From Labilithrix sp. (GTDB lineage: Bacteria; Myxococcota_A; Polyangia; Polyangiales; Polyangiaceae), in NCBI GenBank assembly GCA_019637225.1, contig JAHBWC010000023.1, positions 23,316 to 87,315 on the forward strand: a stretch of 64,000 nt of DNA. The letters are read 5' to 3'. This document shows positions 1 to 8,280 of this stretch, piece by piece (position 1 is the stretch's first letter; every line of letters begins with the position of its first letter). Made by a program: the position numbers and the translations under genes. The notes beneath the pieces are model-generated. The model saw only the letters and a program-made list of their open reading frames with translations, was not told where the DNA came from and did no database searches.

Positions 1-1986
1 GAGATCGGCGTACGTGCCGCCCGTGCAGCCGCTCTGCTCGGGGAACCTGCAGGCTCCGCCGGGGCAGAAGCTCTTGCCCTGGCCCGTCCGGAGGAAGGTG
101 TCGAGCTGATCGTCCGAGGCCTGGAGCTTGCGAATCATGCCGTGCGGATCCTCGCAGTGGCTCATCGGCACGTTGCAGAGCGGCTCGTCGGGCAGCCCGA
201 AGTCGTACTCGACGTAGACCGACCCGCCCTGCGTCTCGGGCACCTTCTCGAGGCCGAAGACGTCGCGGAGCCCCGTGTCGAGGTGCTTCGCGCCCACGGC
301 CCGCGCCATCACGTGCGCGCCGAACGTCGTGACCTGATGATCGCCGAGCGCCGCGCTCATGAGGACGGCGTGCGCCGGCGTACCGGGCAGGCCGCCCCCG
401 AGGTACTTCGTCCAGCCGTTCGGCTCCACGCGATCCCAGAGCATCTGGGTCAACGCGAGCACGAGCTGCTGGTCGCGCGTGTCGGGGTACGTGCCGCGGA
501 GCACGAGGAAGAACGGCGCGAAGTCGACGCTGCGGTTCAGGAGGAAGCCGTAGGGCTGGCCCATCACGCTGAGCACGCCGCGCTCGACGTCGGTCGACGC
601 GGACATGTAGACGCCGCCGGCGATGCCGCCCTGGCTGATGCCGTGGTAGTAGCGCTGCGTCGGGTCGATGTACGCGCCGAAGCGCGGGTCCTTCGCGAAG
701 CCGCGGCTCATCATGCGCATCGCGAGGAGCCAGTTCAGCATCCCCTGGTGCATGCGATCGAACATCGTCGAGATCCCCTGGAGCTGCCCGCTCGAGAGGA
801 CGTTCGCGATGTGTCCCGAGTCGTCGTCGGACATGCCCACGAGGTCGAGCGCGAAGATGACGTAGTTCTTCTCCGAGACGAGCTTCCGGAAGTTCGCCGC
901 TTCGATCTGATCGCGCGTGCCGAGCAAGCCGTGCCCGTACTGGAGGAGCGGCGCGGGCTTCGTGAGCGCGCTCTTCGGGATGATGACCTTGAACGGCACC
1001 TCGTACGTCGGACGCGCGGGGTTCGGATCGGGCATCCCGTCGGGACCGAAGACGAGGCTCGCTCCGGGCTCGGGCTTGTCGAGGTAGAGCGGGACGGTCA
1101 TCCGGCCGCTGATGCGGTAGGCGACGAGCTCGGGCTCCCAGTTCTCGTCGACGGTTTCGATGACGTACGCCGGGCCGCCCTCTCCCGCTTGCGCGAGCGC
1201 CTCGTCGCGCATGTGGAGGAGCCAGCCCGTCACGTTCTCGCGGCTCGCGGTCGTGAAGTCCCAGGCGAGCTGGAGCGAATCGCGCGCGACGCCGGATCCG
1301 GCGAGGCGCTGGAAGATGTCCTCGTAGAGGCCGCGGCGCGCGTCGACGGACGGCTCGCTCGAGGCGACCGAGTCCCGGAGCGCCTTGAAGGCGGGCGTCG
1401 GCGCGAGCTCGCCGGTTTCGCCGCGCACCTTGCGGATCGCGACGATGTAGCGCCGCGCGTCGGTCAGCGGGACCACGGGGCGGAGGATGAACGTGACCTT
1501 GTCCGGATCGGCCCGGCTCATGTCGAGCTCGGCGAAGTGCGGGACGCGCTGGCCGGTCTCGGTGTCGAGGATCACGGTCGGCGAGTCGGCCTCGAGCGAG
1601 CGTGGGAGCGTCGTGAGCGACGGGAGCCCCTCGAGGGTCGCGCCGGGCAGGTGCGTAAGGATGCCGGTGCCGGCGCCGAAGCCGTCGCTCTTCGCCCACG
1701 GCGCGGCGCTGCTCTTCTGACCGCTCAGGGCCACAGGCAAGGCGTCGTCGTCGATCTGGACGCGGCGCCCCGTCGGCGTGTCGGCGGCGTCGACGGTCCA
1801 GACGTTCGAGGGGAAGGGGAACCCGCACTGCGTCGGCACGAGCGGATCGCACGTCAGGTGCGTCCACTCGACCTTCGGCTCGAACGGGCCGACCTTCGCC
1901 TCCGAGGGCTCGGAGCTGTTGCATCCAGGGCCGAGCGCGGCGAGCGCCGCGCCGAGGAACGACAGGAGGAGAGGACGGAGACTCAT
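1..1986 (-). CDS. Lipase-like alpha/beta-hydrolase lipoprotein (C-terminus beyond left edge)
   Basis: A reading frame runs from an ATG to the window edge without a stop (662 codons seen). The N-terminus is a short hydrophobic signal ending LGPGC, a loose lipobox. Further on are an oxyanion-type GHGLLG segment, LDLVGMSDDD, and a GISQGG nucleophile elbow with Ser451; a later GDHQVTTFGAH may supply the histidine. These fit an alpha/beta-hydrolase of the large lipase type found in secreted bacterial esterases (the Lipase_bact_N-like group). Substrate unknown. It diverges from the cytolysin-like gene and shares its upstream region, so co-regulation is possible. The long plus-strand frame over the same bases is a GC shadow. 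The missing C-terminus means domain content after residue 662 is unknown. Confidence 0.8.
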   Translation of the reverse strand, partial: MSLRPLLLSFLGAALAALGPGCNSSEPSEAKVGPFEPKVEWTHLTCDPLVPTQCGFPFPSNVWTVDAADTPTGRRVQIDDDALPVALSGQKSSAAPWAKSDGFGAGTGILTHLPGATLEGLPSLTTLPRSLEADSPTVILDTETGQRVPHFAELDMSRADPDKVTFILRPVVPLTDARRYIVAIRKVRGETGELAPTPAFKALRDSVASSEPSVDARRGLYEDIFQRLAGSGVARDSLQLAWDFTTASRENVTGWLLHMRDEALAQAGEGGPAYVIETVDENWEPELVAYRISGRMTVPLYLDKPEPGASLVFGPDGMPDPNPARPTYEVPFKVIIPKSALTKPAPLLQYGHGLLGTRDQIEAANFRKLVSEKNYVIFALDLVGMSDDDSGHIANVLSSGQLQGISTMFDRMHQGMLNWLLAMRMMSRGFAKDPRFGAYIDPTQRYYHGISQGGIAGGVYMSASTDVERGVLSVMGQPYGFLLNRSVDFAPFFLVLRGTYPDTRDQQLVLALTQMLWDRVEPNGWTKYLGGGLPGTPAHAVLMSAALGDHQVTTFGAHVMARAVGAKHLDTGLRDVFGLEKVPETQGGSVYVEYDFGLPDEPLCNVPMSHCEDPHGMIRKLQASDDQLDTFLRTGQGKSFCPGGACRFPEQSGCTGGTYADL

Positions 1987-2122
1987 CGCCGGCGGGGATA
2001 GCACCTCGCGGGCGCCCGCCGCGTCTCACGTGCGCCGCGCTCGGCTCCTCCGGCGACCGCGCGCGCCGCACCTGGATCGCCCTAGATGGACAAGCGACGG
2101 GCCAGGTAACCAGGGCGAGACC

Positions 2123-2135
2123 TTTACACTGTAAA
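2123..2135. promoter_or_regulatory. 13-bp palindrome in the lipase/cytolysin divergent region
   Basis: TTTACA-C-TGTAAA is a perfect odd palindrome in an unusually AT-rich patch. It overlaps a possible -10 hexamer TAAAAT (2132-2137), without a convincing -35. It lies about 60 bp before the cytolysin-like start and 137 bp before the lipase start. Operator function is inferred from symmetry and position only. Confidence 0.4.
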
Positions 2136-2193
2136 ATTATCCCGGAGATTCACGCGACGGGCCCGCGGCACGGCGGTTGCGACTCGTCCGCGC

Positions 2194-3825
2194 ATGGCGC
2201 AGACACTCGCTCGGGTCGGCTCGCTCGCTCTCGTGACGCTCCTCGTGGCCTGCGGGGGCGGCGACGACACCGATCCCGCGCCTCACGCGGTCGCTTCGTC
2301 CAGCGAGCCCGATCAGAGCGAGCTCCGCGATCTGATCCGCAGCGCGAGCGCGCCGCCGACGCCCGCCGAGCAGGCGCCGACGGAGACGGGCGCGGAGACG
2401 CAGATCAAGACCGAGAACGGGGCCGTGCAGGAGTGCGTCTACAAGCGGTTCACCGGCACGGCGCTCTACGAGACGCTCGTGTCGTTCGACCCGAACGCCG
2501 ACTCGATCTGGCCGGGCGCGATCACGCAGACGCGGACGCTGCCGCAAGGCCTCGCCGCGCCGATCGGCCTCGCGCGCCGTCCCGGCACGATCACGATCGG
2601 CGACGCCAGCATCGCGGGCGGCAAGCACAGCCGGACGCTCGAGAACCCGAGCCTCGCGTCGACGCGCGAGGCGGTCGCCGAGGTCCTCGCGCAGGACGGG
2701 GTGCGCCTGGCCGCCAAGAGCAACTACCTCGCCGAGACGGCGTACTCGATGAACGAGGCGAGCCTGAAGATCGGCGTCGACGTGAGCTGGATGAACGGCA
2801 GCGTGAAGGCGAACTTCGCGGGTAGCTGGCTCTCGAAGAAGACGACGATGGTCGTGCGCTTCGTGCAGGCCTACTACACGGTCTCGTTCGAGGCGCCGCC
2901 GTCGCCGGAGAAGGTCTTCGGGCCGAAGGTCACAGCGGACGACGCGCGGCCGTACATGGGTCCGGGCAACCCGCCGGCGTTCGTGTCGAGCGTCACCTAC
3001 GGGCGCATGCTCGTGATGAAGATCGAGAGCGACGAGAGCGAGCGCGACCTCCGCGCCGCGCTCGACGTCGCGTTCTCGAAGGGCACCGTCTCCGTCGACG
3101 CTCGCTCGAAGGACGTCCTCAAGAACAGCACCTTCTCGGTCTTCGTCCTCGGCGGCTCGCCCGACGACGCCGCGCGCATCCAGGCGGCGACCGCCGAGGA
3201 TCGCGCCGGCGCGCTCGCGGCGTACATCGAGAAGGGCGCGAACTTCGATCCGGCGTCGCCGGGCGTCGCGATCTCGTACACGGTGCGCCGGCTCGCCGAC
3301 AACGAGACCATCAAGGTCGCCTCGACGATCGACTACCAGGTCCCGGTGTGCACGCCGGCGGCCGTCAACGTGGAGGTCGACCTCAAGCGCCTGTTCATCC
3401 GCCGCGACGGCAAGGCGGGCGGCTCGACGACCGGCGAGTACGAGCTCTGGCTCGAGGCGTCCGGCTCCGCGGGCGGGGCGCTGCCTCCGACGCCGGGCGA
3501 GGAGGACACGAGCCGCCGCGAGATCCTCGCGAAGGGGACGAGCGCCATCGACGACGGCTCGGCGATCGCGCTCGGCCTGAAGCAGTTCGTCCGGGTGAAC
3601 AGCCAGCAAGGCGCGACCGTCACGCTCGGCGGTCGCCTGCGGAGCGAGGCGAAGGGCAAGCAGTGCGAGGTGACGCGCACCCACGCCTACCGCTTCAACC
3701 CGAAGACTGGCGCGGGCGAGTGGACCAACACCGGCGACAACGTCCTCAACTGCGCCGCGAAGGACTCCTCGTTCCTCGGGAACAACTCGCTCGACGTCGA
3801 CCTCGAGTACGCGTTCACGCCCTGA
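2194..3825 (+). CDS. Thiol-activated (cholesterol-dependent) cytolysin-like lipoprotein
   Basis: The 543-residue product has a lipoprotein signal (LLVAC, Cys20). Residues about 215-385 match the core of the cholesterol-dependent cytolysin family: AYYTVSFEAPPSPEKVF, then SSVTYGRMLVMKIES (the conserved core strand), a VLGGSPDD segment near 320, and PGVAISYTVRRLADNETI. In known members this region forms domains 1-3, whose helices become the membrane hairpins of the pore. The tail (about 385-543) does not show the tryptophan-rich undecapeptide or the Thr-Leu cholesterol pair of domain 4. It instead holds a different, probably beta-rich segment with Cys residues. The protein may be a lipid-anchored relative with another receptor, or a non-lytic adhesin. 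Family assignment is from recalled motifs; pore formation is unproven. It overlaps the convergent DUF488 gene by 11 bp. Confidence 0.8.
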   Translation: MAQTLARVGSLALVTLLVACGGGDDTDPAPHAVASSSEPDQSELRDLIRSASAPPTPAEQAPTETGAETQIKTENGAVQECVYKRFTGTALYETLVSFDPNADSIWPGAITQTRTLPQGLAAPIGLARRPGTITIGDASIAGGKHSRTLENPSLASTREAVAEVLAQDGVRLAAKSNYLAETAYSMNEASLKIGVDVSWMNGSVKANFAGSWLSKKTTMVVRFVQAYYTVSFEAPPSPEKVFGPKVTADDARPYMGPGNPPAFVSSVTYGRMLVMKIESDESERDLRAALDVAFSKGTVSVDARSKDVLKNSTFSVFVLGGSPDDAARIQAATAEDRAGALAAYIEKGANFDPASPGVAISYTVRRLADNETIKVASTIDYQVPVCTPAAVNVEVDLKRLFIRRDGKAGGSTTGEYELWLEASGSAGGALPPTPGEEDTSRREILAKGTSAIDDGSAIALGLKQFVRVNSQQGATVTLGGRLRSEAKGKQCEVTRTHAYRFNPKTGAGEWTNTGDNVLNCAAKDSSFLGNNSLDVDLEYAFTP

Positions 3826-4192
3826 TGCGGGGAGGCCGCTCGCCCACGCGCGCGATGGCCGCGGCGAGGACGACCGCGTTGTTGTGCTCCTCGTCCTTCG
3901 CGGCGTAGAGGAGCGTGACCCTGCCGCGCGCGGCGCGACGGGCGAGCTCCTCGACGAGGGCGCGGCTCGGAGAGCGCTCGAGCTCGCGCAGGTAGCGCCT
4001 CCGGAACTCGGCGAAGCGGCGCGGCTCGTGACCGAACCATCGCCGGAGCGCGTCGCTCGGAGCGAGCTCGGCGAGCCAGGCGTCGAGCCGCGCGTCTTCC
4101 TTCTTCACCCCGCGCGGCCAGAGGCGGTCGACGAGCACACGCTCTCCGTCGGTCGGGCTCGGGGGTTCGTAGACGCGCTTGATGCGGAGCAT
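3815..4192 (-). CDS. DUF488 family protein
   Basis: A 125-residue protein beginning MLRIKRVYEPPSPTDG and containing RVLVDRLWPRGVKKE, APSDALRRWFGHEP and a late LLYAAKDEEHNNA segment, all hallmarks of DUF488. The internal ATG is chosen because family members start at this MxRIKR motif; an ATG nine codons upstream is also open. The biochemical role is unknown. The gene converges on the cytolysin-like gene and the two 3' ends overlap by 11 bp, leaving no room for a separate terminator. Confidence 0.85.
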   Translation of the reverse strand: MLRIKRVYEPPSPTDGERVLVDRLWPRGVKKEDARLDAWLAELAPSDALRRWFGHEPRRFAEFRRRYLRELERSPSRALVEELARRAARGRVTLLYAAKDEEHNNAVVLAAAIARVGERPPRIRA

Positions 4193-4308
4193 GGGACGCG
4201 GCTCAAGGACCCTCTTCATGGATCGTGCGGCCGGCGCGCGCGAGCTCCGCCCGCCGGCTCTTCGGCCTGGGCTATACTCGAAGAGCTCGACCTGCCTGGA
4301 GCGATGTC

Positions 4309-4994
4309 GTGAACGACAAGCCCCCTTTTATTTCGGTGCAGACCCGGTTTCGGCAAAGGCTCGTGCAAGTCGAGCCGGCGCGTCGGGACCACTGGGCCAA
4401 TCAGCTGCTCGGCGTGGGCGAGGTCCCCGACGATGCGTGCGACCTCCCGCGCGGCTGTGCACCGTACCTTCCGAGCTCCGTCGACGTCGTCTTGCGCACC
4501 ATCGAACGAGCCGCCGTCACCTCCGGCGACGTCTTCGTCGACGTCGGTTCCGGACTCGGCCGAGCGCTGATGTTGGTGAATCTCTTGACCGGTGCCGGAG
4601 CCATTGGATTGGAGATCCAAGCGGGCATCGCGGGGCAGGCCAGAGCATGGCGGAGCGCTTGCGTCTCGAGCGCGTGGCCACCGTTCACGGCGACGCCGCG
4701 GACCTCGTCCGCTACATGACGCTCGGCACCGTCTTTTTCTTCTACTGCCCCTTCGGCGGGGAGCGCCTCGCGCGCGTGATGGATGCCCTCCGACCGCTCG
4801 CACGCGTGCGACCGCTCCGTCTGTGCTTCGTGGACATGCCGCCACCCGACCTGCCGTGGCTCGCCGAAGATCCGACGCCGCCCGGCGGCTTCGATCCGGT
4901 CGTCCTCCGTCGAACGCAGCTCCACAGCGATACGGGCGCTCGCGCCGCGGCCTTCAACGCCGCGACCCTCTCGCAGCTGGCGTCCAACGCCTGA
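4309..4994 (+). pseudogene. Class I SAM methyltransferase with a one-base frameshift
   Basis: The first half starts at GTG 4309 (GGAGCG just upstream) and carries the SAM-binding motif DVFVDVGSGLGR with GLEIQ about 20 residues later. That frame breaks down after GQARA. The sequence resumes in the next frame at 4647 with MAERLRLERVATVHGDA, FFFYCPFGGERLARVM and ends QLASNA. Restoring one base near 4645-4647 gives a continuous class I methyltransferase of about 228 residues, with the CPF motif where acceptor residues sit in related enzymes. No slippery heptamer is visible, so this is a true loss or a sequencing error. TATACT at 4273-4278 could be its -10 box; no matching -35 is seen. Confidence 0.65.
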
Positions 4995-5082
4995 GGGCGC
5001 GGCTCCCGCTTCGCGGCGCAAGCGACCGAGGCGCACGGAGCGCTTTCGCCGGACGCCCCCAGCGCCGATACTACGGCGACCG

Positions 5083-5808
5083 ATGGGGACCTGGGGCACC
5101 GCGCTCTACTCGGACGATCTCGCGGCAGATGTTCGGAACGACCTGCGCGACCTGATCGGGGACGGGCTGACGGTCGAAGCTGCCGTCGAGCAGCTCATGC
5201 GTGAGTACGACGTCGACTCGGACGAGACTGGAGTCTTCTGGTTGGCCGTCGCGGATACGGCATGGCGTCTTGGTCGTCCGCACGCGAAGGCGAGGGACGA
5301 GGCGCTTCGCATCATCGAGAGCGAGTCGGATCTCTCTCGCTGGGAGAACGCCGCAGACCGCCGAAAACGCGAAGCTGTTCTTCGTAAGCTCGCCGACGAG
5401 CTCCGTTCCCCGGCGCCATCCCCGAAGCGAGTCGCCAGGCCATATCGGGCGGCGAACGACTGGTCCGTCGGCGAGGTCGTGTCGTACCGGCTTGCGTCTG
5501 GTCGGTGGACCGCGTTCCGCGTCATCGGTCACCACACGGACAAGGGAGGGCGCTCCGCGATCTGCGAGCCGCTCGACTGGATCGGAGATGCGCCGGCGAG
5601 AGAGAGCGACGTCTCGCGGAGACGCGTTCGCCGTTCGCTAGGTTCATGGGATGAGTCGCAATTTCTTTTCGGCGAGCGTCGACTCGACGGTTCACGACTC
5701 GTGCGCACCGGCATATCGTCGACGCCGCAACAGACCCCGCGACGCTTTCTCGTGTTCGTTGCGCCTCATGGCGACAGACTGCTTGCCGAGGTCTTCGGAC
5801 TCGAGTGA
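5083..5808 (+). CDS. DUF4259-like hypothetical protein
   Basis: A 241-residue protein starting MGTWGTALYSDDLAADV. The MGxWGTxxxxxD opening and the following helical segment with FWLAVADTAWRLGR resemble proteins of the DUF4259 type, a small bacterial family of unknown function. The C-terminal part (about 130-240) has VGEVVSYRLASGRW and FRVIGHH, suggesting a small beta domain. The upstream reading frame is open but the family-like N-terminus fixes the ATG. It has no close partner. Function is not known. Confidence 0.7.
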   Translation: MGTWGTALYSDDLAADVRNDLRDLIGDGLTVEAAVEQLMREYDVDSDETGVFWLAVADTAWRLGRPHAKARDEALRIIESESDLSRWENAADRRKREAVLRKLADELRSPAPSPKRVARPYRAANDWSVGEVVSYRLASGRWTAFRVIGHHTDKGGRSAICEPLDWIGDAPARESDVSRRRVRRSLGSWDESQFLFGERRLDGSRLVRTGISSTPQQTPRRFLVFVAPHGDRLLAEVFGLE

Positions 5809-6146
5809 TGCGTGCCCGCGCGACGTTGAGGCGCCTGCGCATAGCCTCGAAGCAGCAACGCCGAGCCGATCGGTCACCAAGCGCTGCGATGGACGCAGAG
5901 GTCTCGAAGTTCCGGCATCGCCCCACGCCAGCAACCAACCAACCCGTTACGGAGGCGCACTCGAACGCTCTCGCCGCCACGCCGGGCTGGTGCCGGAACT
6001 GGGCGCGGAACGCGTCTCACGATCGGCGTAGCCAGCGGTCAATGCTCGACACCGCGTTCGTTCGTCCGGTCTCCTCGGTGGACACCCTCGACAGGCAGCC
6101 GTTGCTTCCGTAGAGGCAGCCGTTGCTTCCGGGCGAGTGCAGCTCG
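5809..6146. other. Non-coding gap with a short tandem repeat
   Basis: No open frame here has family-like sequence or a ribosome binding site; the short open frames are compositionally random. An 18-bp sequence, AGGCAGCCGTTGCTTCCG, occurs twice with a 21-bp period near the right end. No terminator with a T-run was seen. Confidence 0.5.
6093..6131. repeat. Two-copy 21-bp-period direct repeat
   Basis: Copies at 6093-6110 and 6114-6131 are identical over 18 bp and separated by TAG. They lie just past the 3' end of the cupin gene. Probably a simple duplication. Confidence 0.75.
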
Positions 6147-6521
6147 TCAGCGCTCGTTCGCTCGCTCTGCCCTCTTGCCGCCGAAGACGTGCATGGTTCG
6201 CGTTCCGGCGACCACCTCCATCGACTGACGCGTTCCCTTCGGGATGTGCAGCTCATGACCGGCGGCGAGCTCGACGCGTCGCCCTTCGAGGATGGCGGTG
6301 CATCGCCCCTCGATGACGAGGACGTATTCGTCGAAGTCGTGGGAGTGCTCCTTCGAGATGCGGTCCGCCTTGCACGTCCAAAGGGCGACCTGGCTTCCGT
6401 CGGCACCGTCGAAGACGTGGCCCTCGATGTCATCCGTGAACTGCGACGACCGAGCGATGCGGTTCAGCGGGTTGCGTACGAACGCGGGGAAGTCGGGCAT
6501 GGACGGTTCGTCCCATATCAC
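6147..6521 (-). CDS. Small cupin-domain protein
   Basis: A 124-residue single-domain cupin. Cupin motif 1 appears as EHSHDFDEYVLVIEG (two His, an acidic residue, then the glycine turn) and motif 2 as AGHELHIPKGTRQSMEV. This pattern supports a double-stranded beta-helix with a bound metal. Many such proteins are sugar-binding, isomerase or sensor-like, and substrate cannot be told from sequence. There is no signal peptide, so it is likely cytoplasmic. No operon partner is evident; the YdeI-like gene upstream on the same strand is 78 bp away. Confidence 0.8.
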   Translation of the reverse strand: MIWDEPSMPDFPAFVRNPLNRIARSSQFTDDIEGHVFDGADGSQVALWTCKADRISKEHSHDFDEYVLVIEGRCTAILEGRRVELAAGHELHIPKGTRQSMEVVAGTRTMHVFGGKRAERANER

Positions 6522-6599
6522 GTCGCGCCGAACGCTCCAGGAAGGGGCCGAGCGGAGCGGAGCCTTCTTGTTCTTTGCGAACGCCTCGGAGGACGGACG

Positions 6600-6989
6600 C
6601 TACCCAGGTAGCCGCGTGCGCTCGCGGTGCTTGCACCCAGGCCAGCAGCAGGGTCGGCGCTGGCCTTCTTCCAGCTCCTCTTGGGTCCTGCGAATGCGGC
6701 GCTCTCGCGTCGTGGCCTGCTTCGCGTCCTCGACCCAGCAGATGAACTCGTTGCGTGCCAAGGGCGAGATGTCCCTCCAGGCAGCGAGCGCCGTGGAGCT
6801 CGCGATGAGCGCCTCGCGCAGGTCTACGGGGAGCTTGTGCACCACCCCACCGGGTACGCGGGTCTTGGTCACGGAGTGAGTAGGAGCGCAAGCGCCGTCG
6901 GCGGTCAAGCCATTCACTCGCCGCGCGTAGGTCTCGATGCTGGGTCCGTCGCGGCGCTGGCATAGATGGCGGGCGCTCTGCGTCGTCAC
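6600..6989 (-). CDS. YdeI/OmpD-associated family protein
   Basis: The 129-residue product contains HKLPVDLREALIASSTALAAW, SPLARNEFICWVEDAKQATTR and RRPCCWPGCKHR. This matches the C-terminal module of YdeI/OmpD-associated proteins, for which a bacteriocin-protection role has been reported in enterobacteria. About 35 residues before this module show no conservation, and a GTG closer to the module could be the true start. The C-terminal CCWPGC could bind metal. It is divergent from the candidate toxin-antitoxin pair. Confidence 0.75.
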   Translation of the reverse strand: MTTQSARHLCQRRDGPSIETYARRVNGLTADGACAPTHSVTKTRVPGGVVHKLPVDLREALIASSTALAAWRDISPLARNEFICWVEDAKQATTRERRIRRTQEELEEGQRRPCCWPGCKHRERTRLPG

Positions 6990-7058
6990 CTACCGCTGCC
7001 TTGACGACTACCGCTGCCGCGACGACAACTACTCTTGCCCAACGGATCGTGAGGAAGA

Positions 7059-7075
7059 ACGTGCATGATGCACGT
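7059..7075. promoter_or_regulatory. 17-bp palindrome upstream of the small-gene/nucleotidyltransferase pair
   Basis: ACGTGCAT-G-ATGCACGT is a perfect 8+1+8 inverted repeat in the 181-bp region between the YdeI-like gene and the plus-strand pair, 95 bp before the 61-codon gene. Size and symmetry suit a dimeric repressor, as in autoregulated toxin-antitoxin operons. Its use is inferred. Confidence 0.45.
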
Positions 7076-7170
7076 AAACGCGGCCGGCCGCTGAGATCAA
7101 GAGGCCGAGATCAGGCGTCGCGCCGGCGCTGCCGTTTGCGCCCTGCCCGGACAGCGCGTACTTTTCCCTC

Positions 7171-7356
7171 ATGGCGAATGAGCCGGAGCGTCTCGATCCC
7201 GAGGAGCGTGCCCGCGAGAAGCAGCGGTCTCGTGAGGAGGACGCTCACGCGATCGCCTCGGGCGCGAAGAGCCGTGAAGAGCTCAGCCGGGAGAACGGCC
7301 ACTTCGTCTTTCGGAAGGTCCGCGTGAGTCTCCGCGGCGCGAAGCCGCTCGAGTGA
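7171..7356 (+). CDS. Small charged protein, candidate antitoxin
   Basis: A 61-residue, highly charged protein. The first half is rich in Glu/Arg (LDPEERAREKQRSREEDAH) and is predicted helical; the second half is ELSRENGHFVFRKVRVSLRG. No named family is recognised. Its TGA overlaps the GTG of the nucleotidyltransferase-like gene by four bases, so the two are translationally coupled and probably act together. Order (small gene first, NTase second) and the palindrome upstream suit a toxin-antitoxin or regulator/enzyme pair. No clear ribosome binding site precedes the ATG. Confidence 0.65.
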   Translation: MANEPERLDPEERAREKQRSREEDAHAIASGAKSREELSRENGHFVFRKVRVSLRGAKPLE

Positions 7357-8135
7357 CGGAGCTCTCGTATCTCGACGTCCGGCCTATCCTCGAGAAGGTC
7401 GCGGACCTCGAGCGAGAGCTCGTCCTCGTCGGCGGTCAGGCGGTGAACTTCTGGGCGACATTCTACGAGGACCGCGTTCCGGCGCTCGCGGGCGAAGCGC
7501 CGTTTACGAGCAAGGACATCGACTTCTGCGGTGATCAGCGAGCAGTACGATCGTGCGCAGAACGTCTCGGTGGCCATGCACGTGTCGCCACCTTCGACGA
7601 GGCTACGCCGAACAGCGGCACGGTCGTCTTCGTCGACGCGGCTGGCGTCACGCGGACGCTGGACGTGGTGAGCGCGCCGTTCGGGCTCGACGCTCCCGAA
7701 GTGCACGCCACGGCACTCTCCGTCGAGATCCTCGACGACGGGGACTCGGGCCCTCGCTTCTTCGTGATGCACCCCGTGCTCTCCCTGGAGAGCCGCGTCC
7801 ACAACGTCGTGGGGCTCCCCGCGTACTACGACAATGAGCAGGGCCTCCGGCAGCTTCGGGCGTCAATCCTCATCGCGCACGAGTTCCTCCGTGACGTCTT
7901 GGATGGCGGGATGGACGTCGATGTCGAGGAGCGCTCTCGTACGGTCCTCAAGTTGAACGAGCGCATCTTCCGCTTCTCCACGCGTGATCGCCACGCGAAG
8001 GAGCTCTATCGCGCGAAGGGCATCGATCCCGCGGAGGCGCTCCTCGATGACGAACGGCTGCCAGCGTCCTTTCGCACGACGCGGTGGGCTCAGATGCAGG
8101 AGCAGCTCACGCGACGAGGAGGGGCGCCGCGATAG
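7353..8135 (+). CDS. Nucleotidyltransferase-fold protein (AbiEii/MenT-like)
   Basis: The 260-residue product has LVLVGGQAVNFWA near residue 24 and TSKDIDFCGD near 52. This is the GG...DxD pattern of the minimal nucleotidyltransferase fold, with Asp55 and Asp57 as candidate metal ligands and the downstream TLDVV as a possible third-acidic-residue strand. A helical C-terminal half with SLESRVHNVV and LRASILIAHEFLRD follows, as in AbiEii-type toxins that transfer nucleotides to RNA. GTG is the start because it overlaps the upstream stop. Whether it is a toxin, or a housekeeping transferase, cannot be decided here. Confidence 0.7.
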   Translation: MTELSYLDVRPILEKVADLERELVLVGGQAVNFWATFYEDRVPALAGEAPFTSKDIDFCGDQRAVRSCAERLGGHARVATFDEATPNSGTVVFVDAAGVTRTLDVVSAPFGLDAPEVHATALSVEILDDGDSGPRFFVMHPVLSLESRVHNVVGLPAYYDNEQGLRQLRASILIAHEFLRDVLDGGMDVDVEERSRTVLKLNERIFRFSTRDRHAKELYRAKGIDPAEALLDDERLPASFRTTRWAQMQEQLTRRGGAPR

Positions 8136-8192
8136 GGACCTCAGCCTGTCGGCGTCAGGAGGACGAGGCCCCTGGCTTTGCGCCGGGCGTTC

Positions 8193-8268
8193 TGGAGCGG
8201 GACACGGGATTCGAACCCGCGACATCCAGCTTGGGAAGCTGGCACTCTACCAACTGAGTTAGTCCCGC
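8193..8268 (-). tRNA. tRNA-Gly(CCC)
   Basis: A full cloverleaf: acceptor GCGGGAC pairs with GTCCCGC, the D-arm is CTCAGTTGGTAGAG, the anticodon arm CCAGC-TTCCCAA-GCTGG gives anticodon CCC, and the T-arm holds GGTTCGAATCC. The 3' CCA is encoded. A sigma-70-like promoter lies directly upstream. Confidence 0.97.
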
Positions 8269-8280
8269 GGAGCGATGCCG

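Noticed and set aside
142..2001. 619-codon plus-strand frame opposite the lipase-like gene
   Set aside because: Low-complexity Arg/Glu/Ala/Val sequence with no motifs. The minus strand reads as a hydrolase with a signal and Ser elbow, so this is a high-GC shadow.
4640..4650. Programmed frameshift in the methyltransferase
   Set aside because: No slippery heptamer or downstream stem is visible; loss of one base or a sequence error is simpler.
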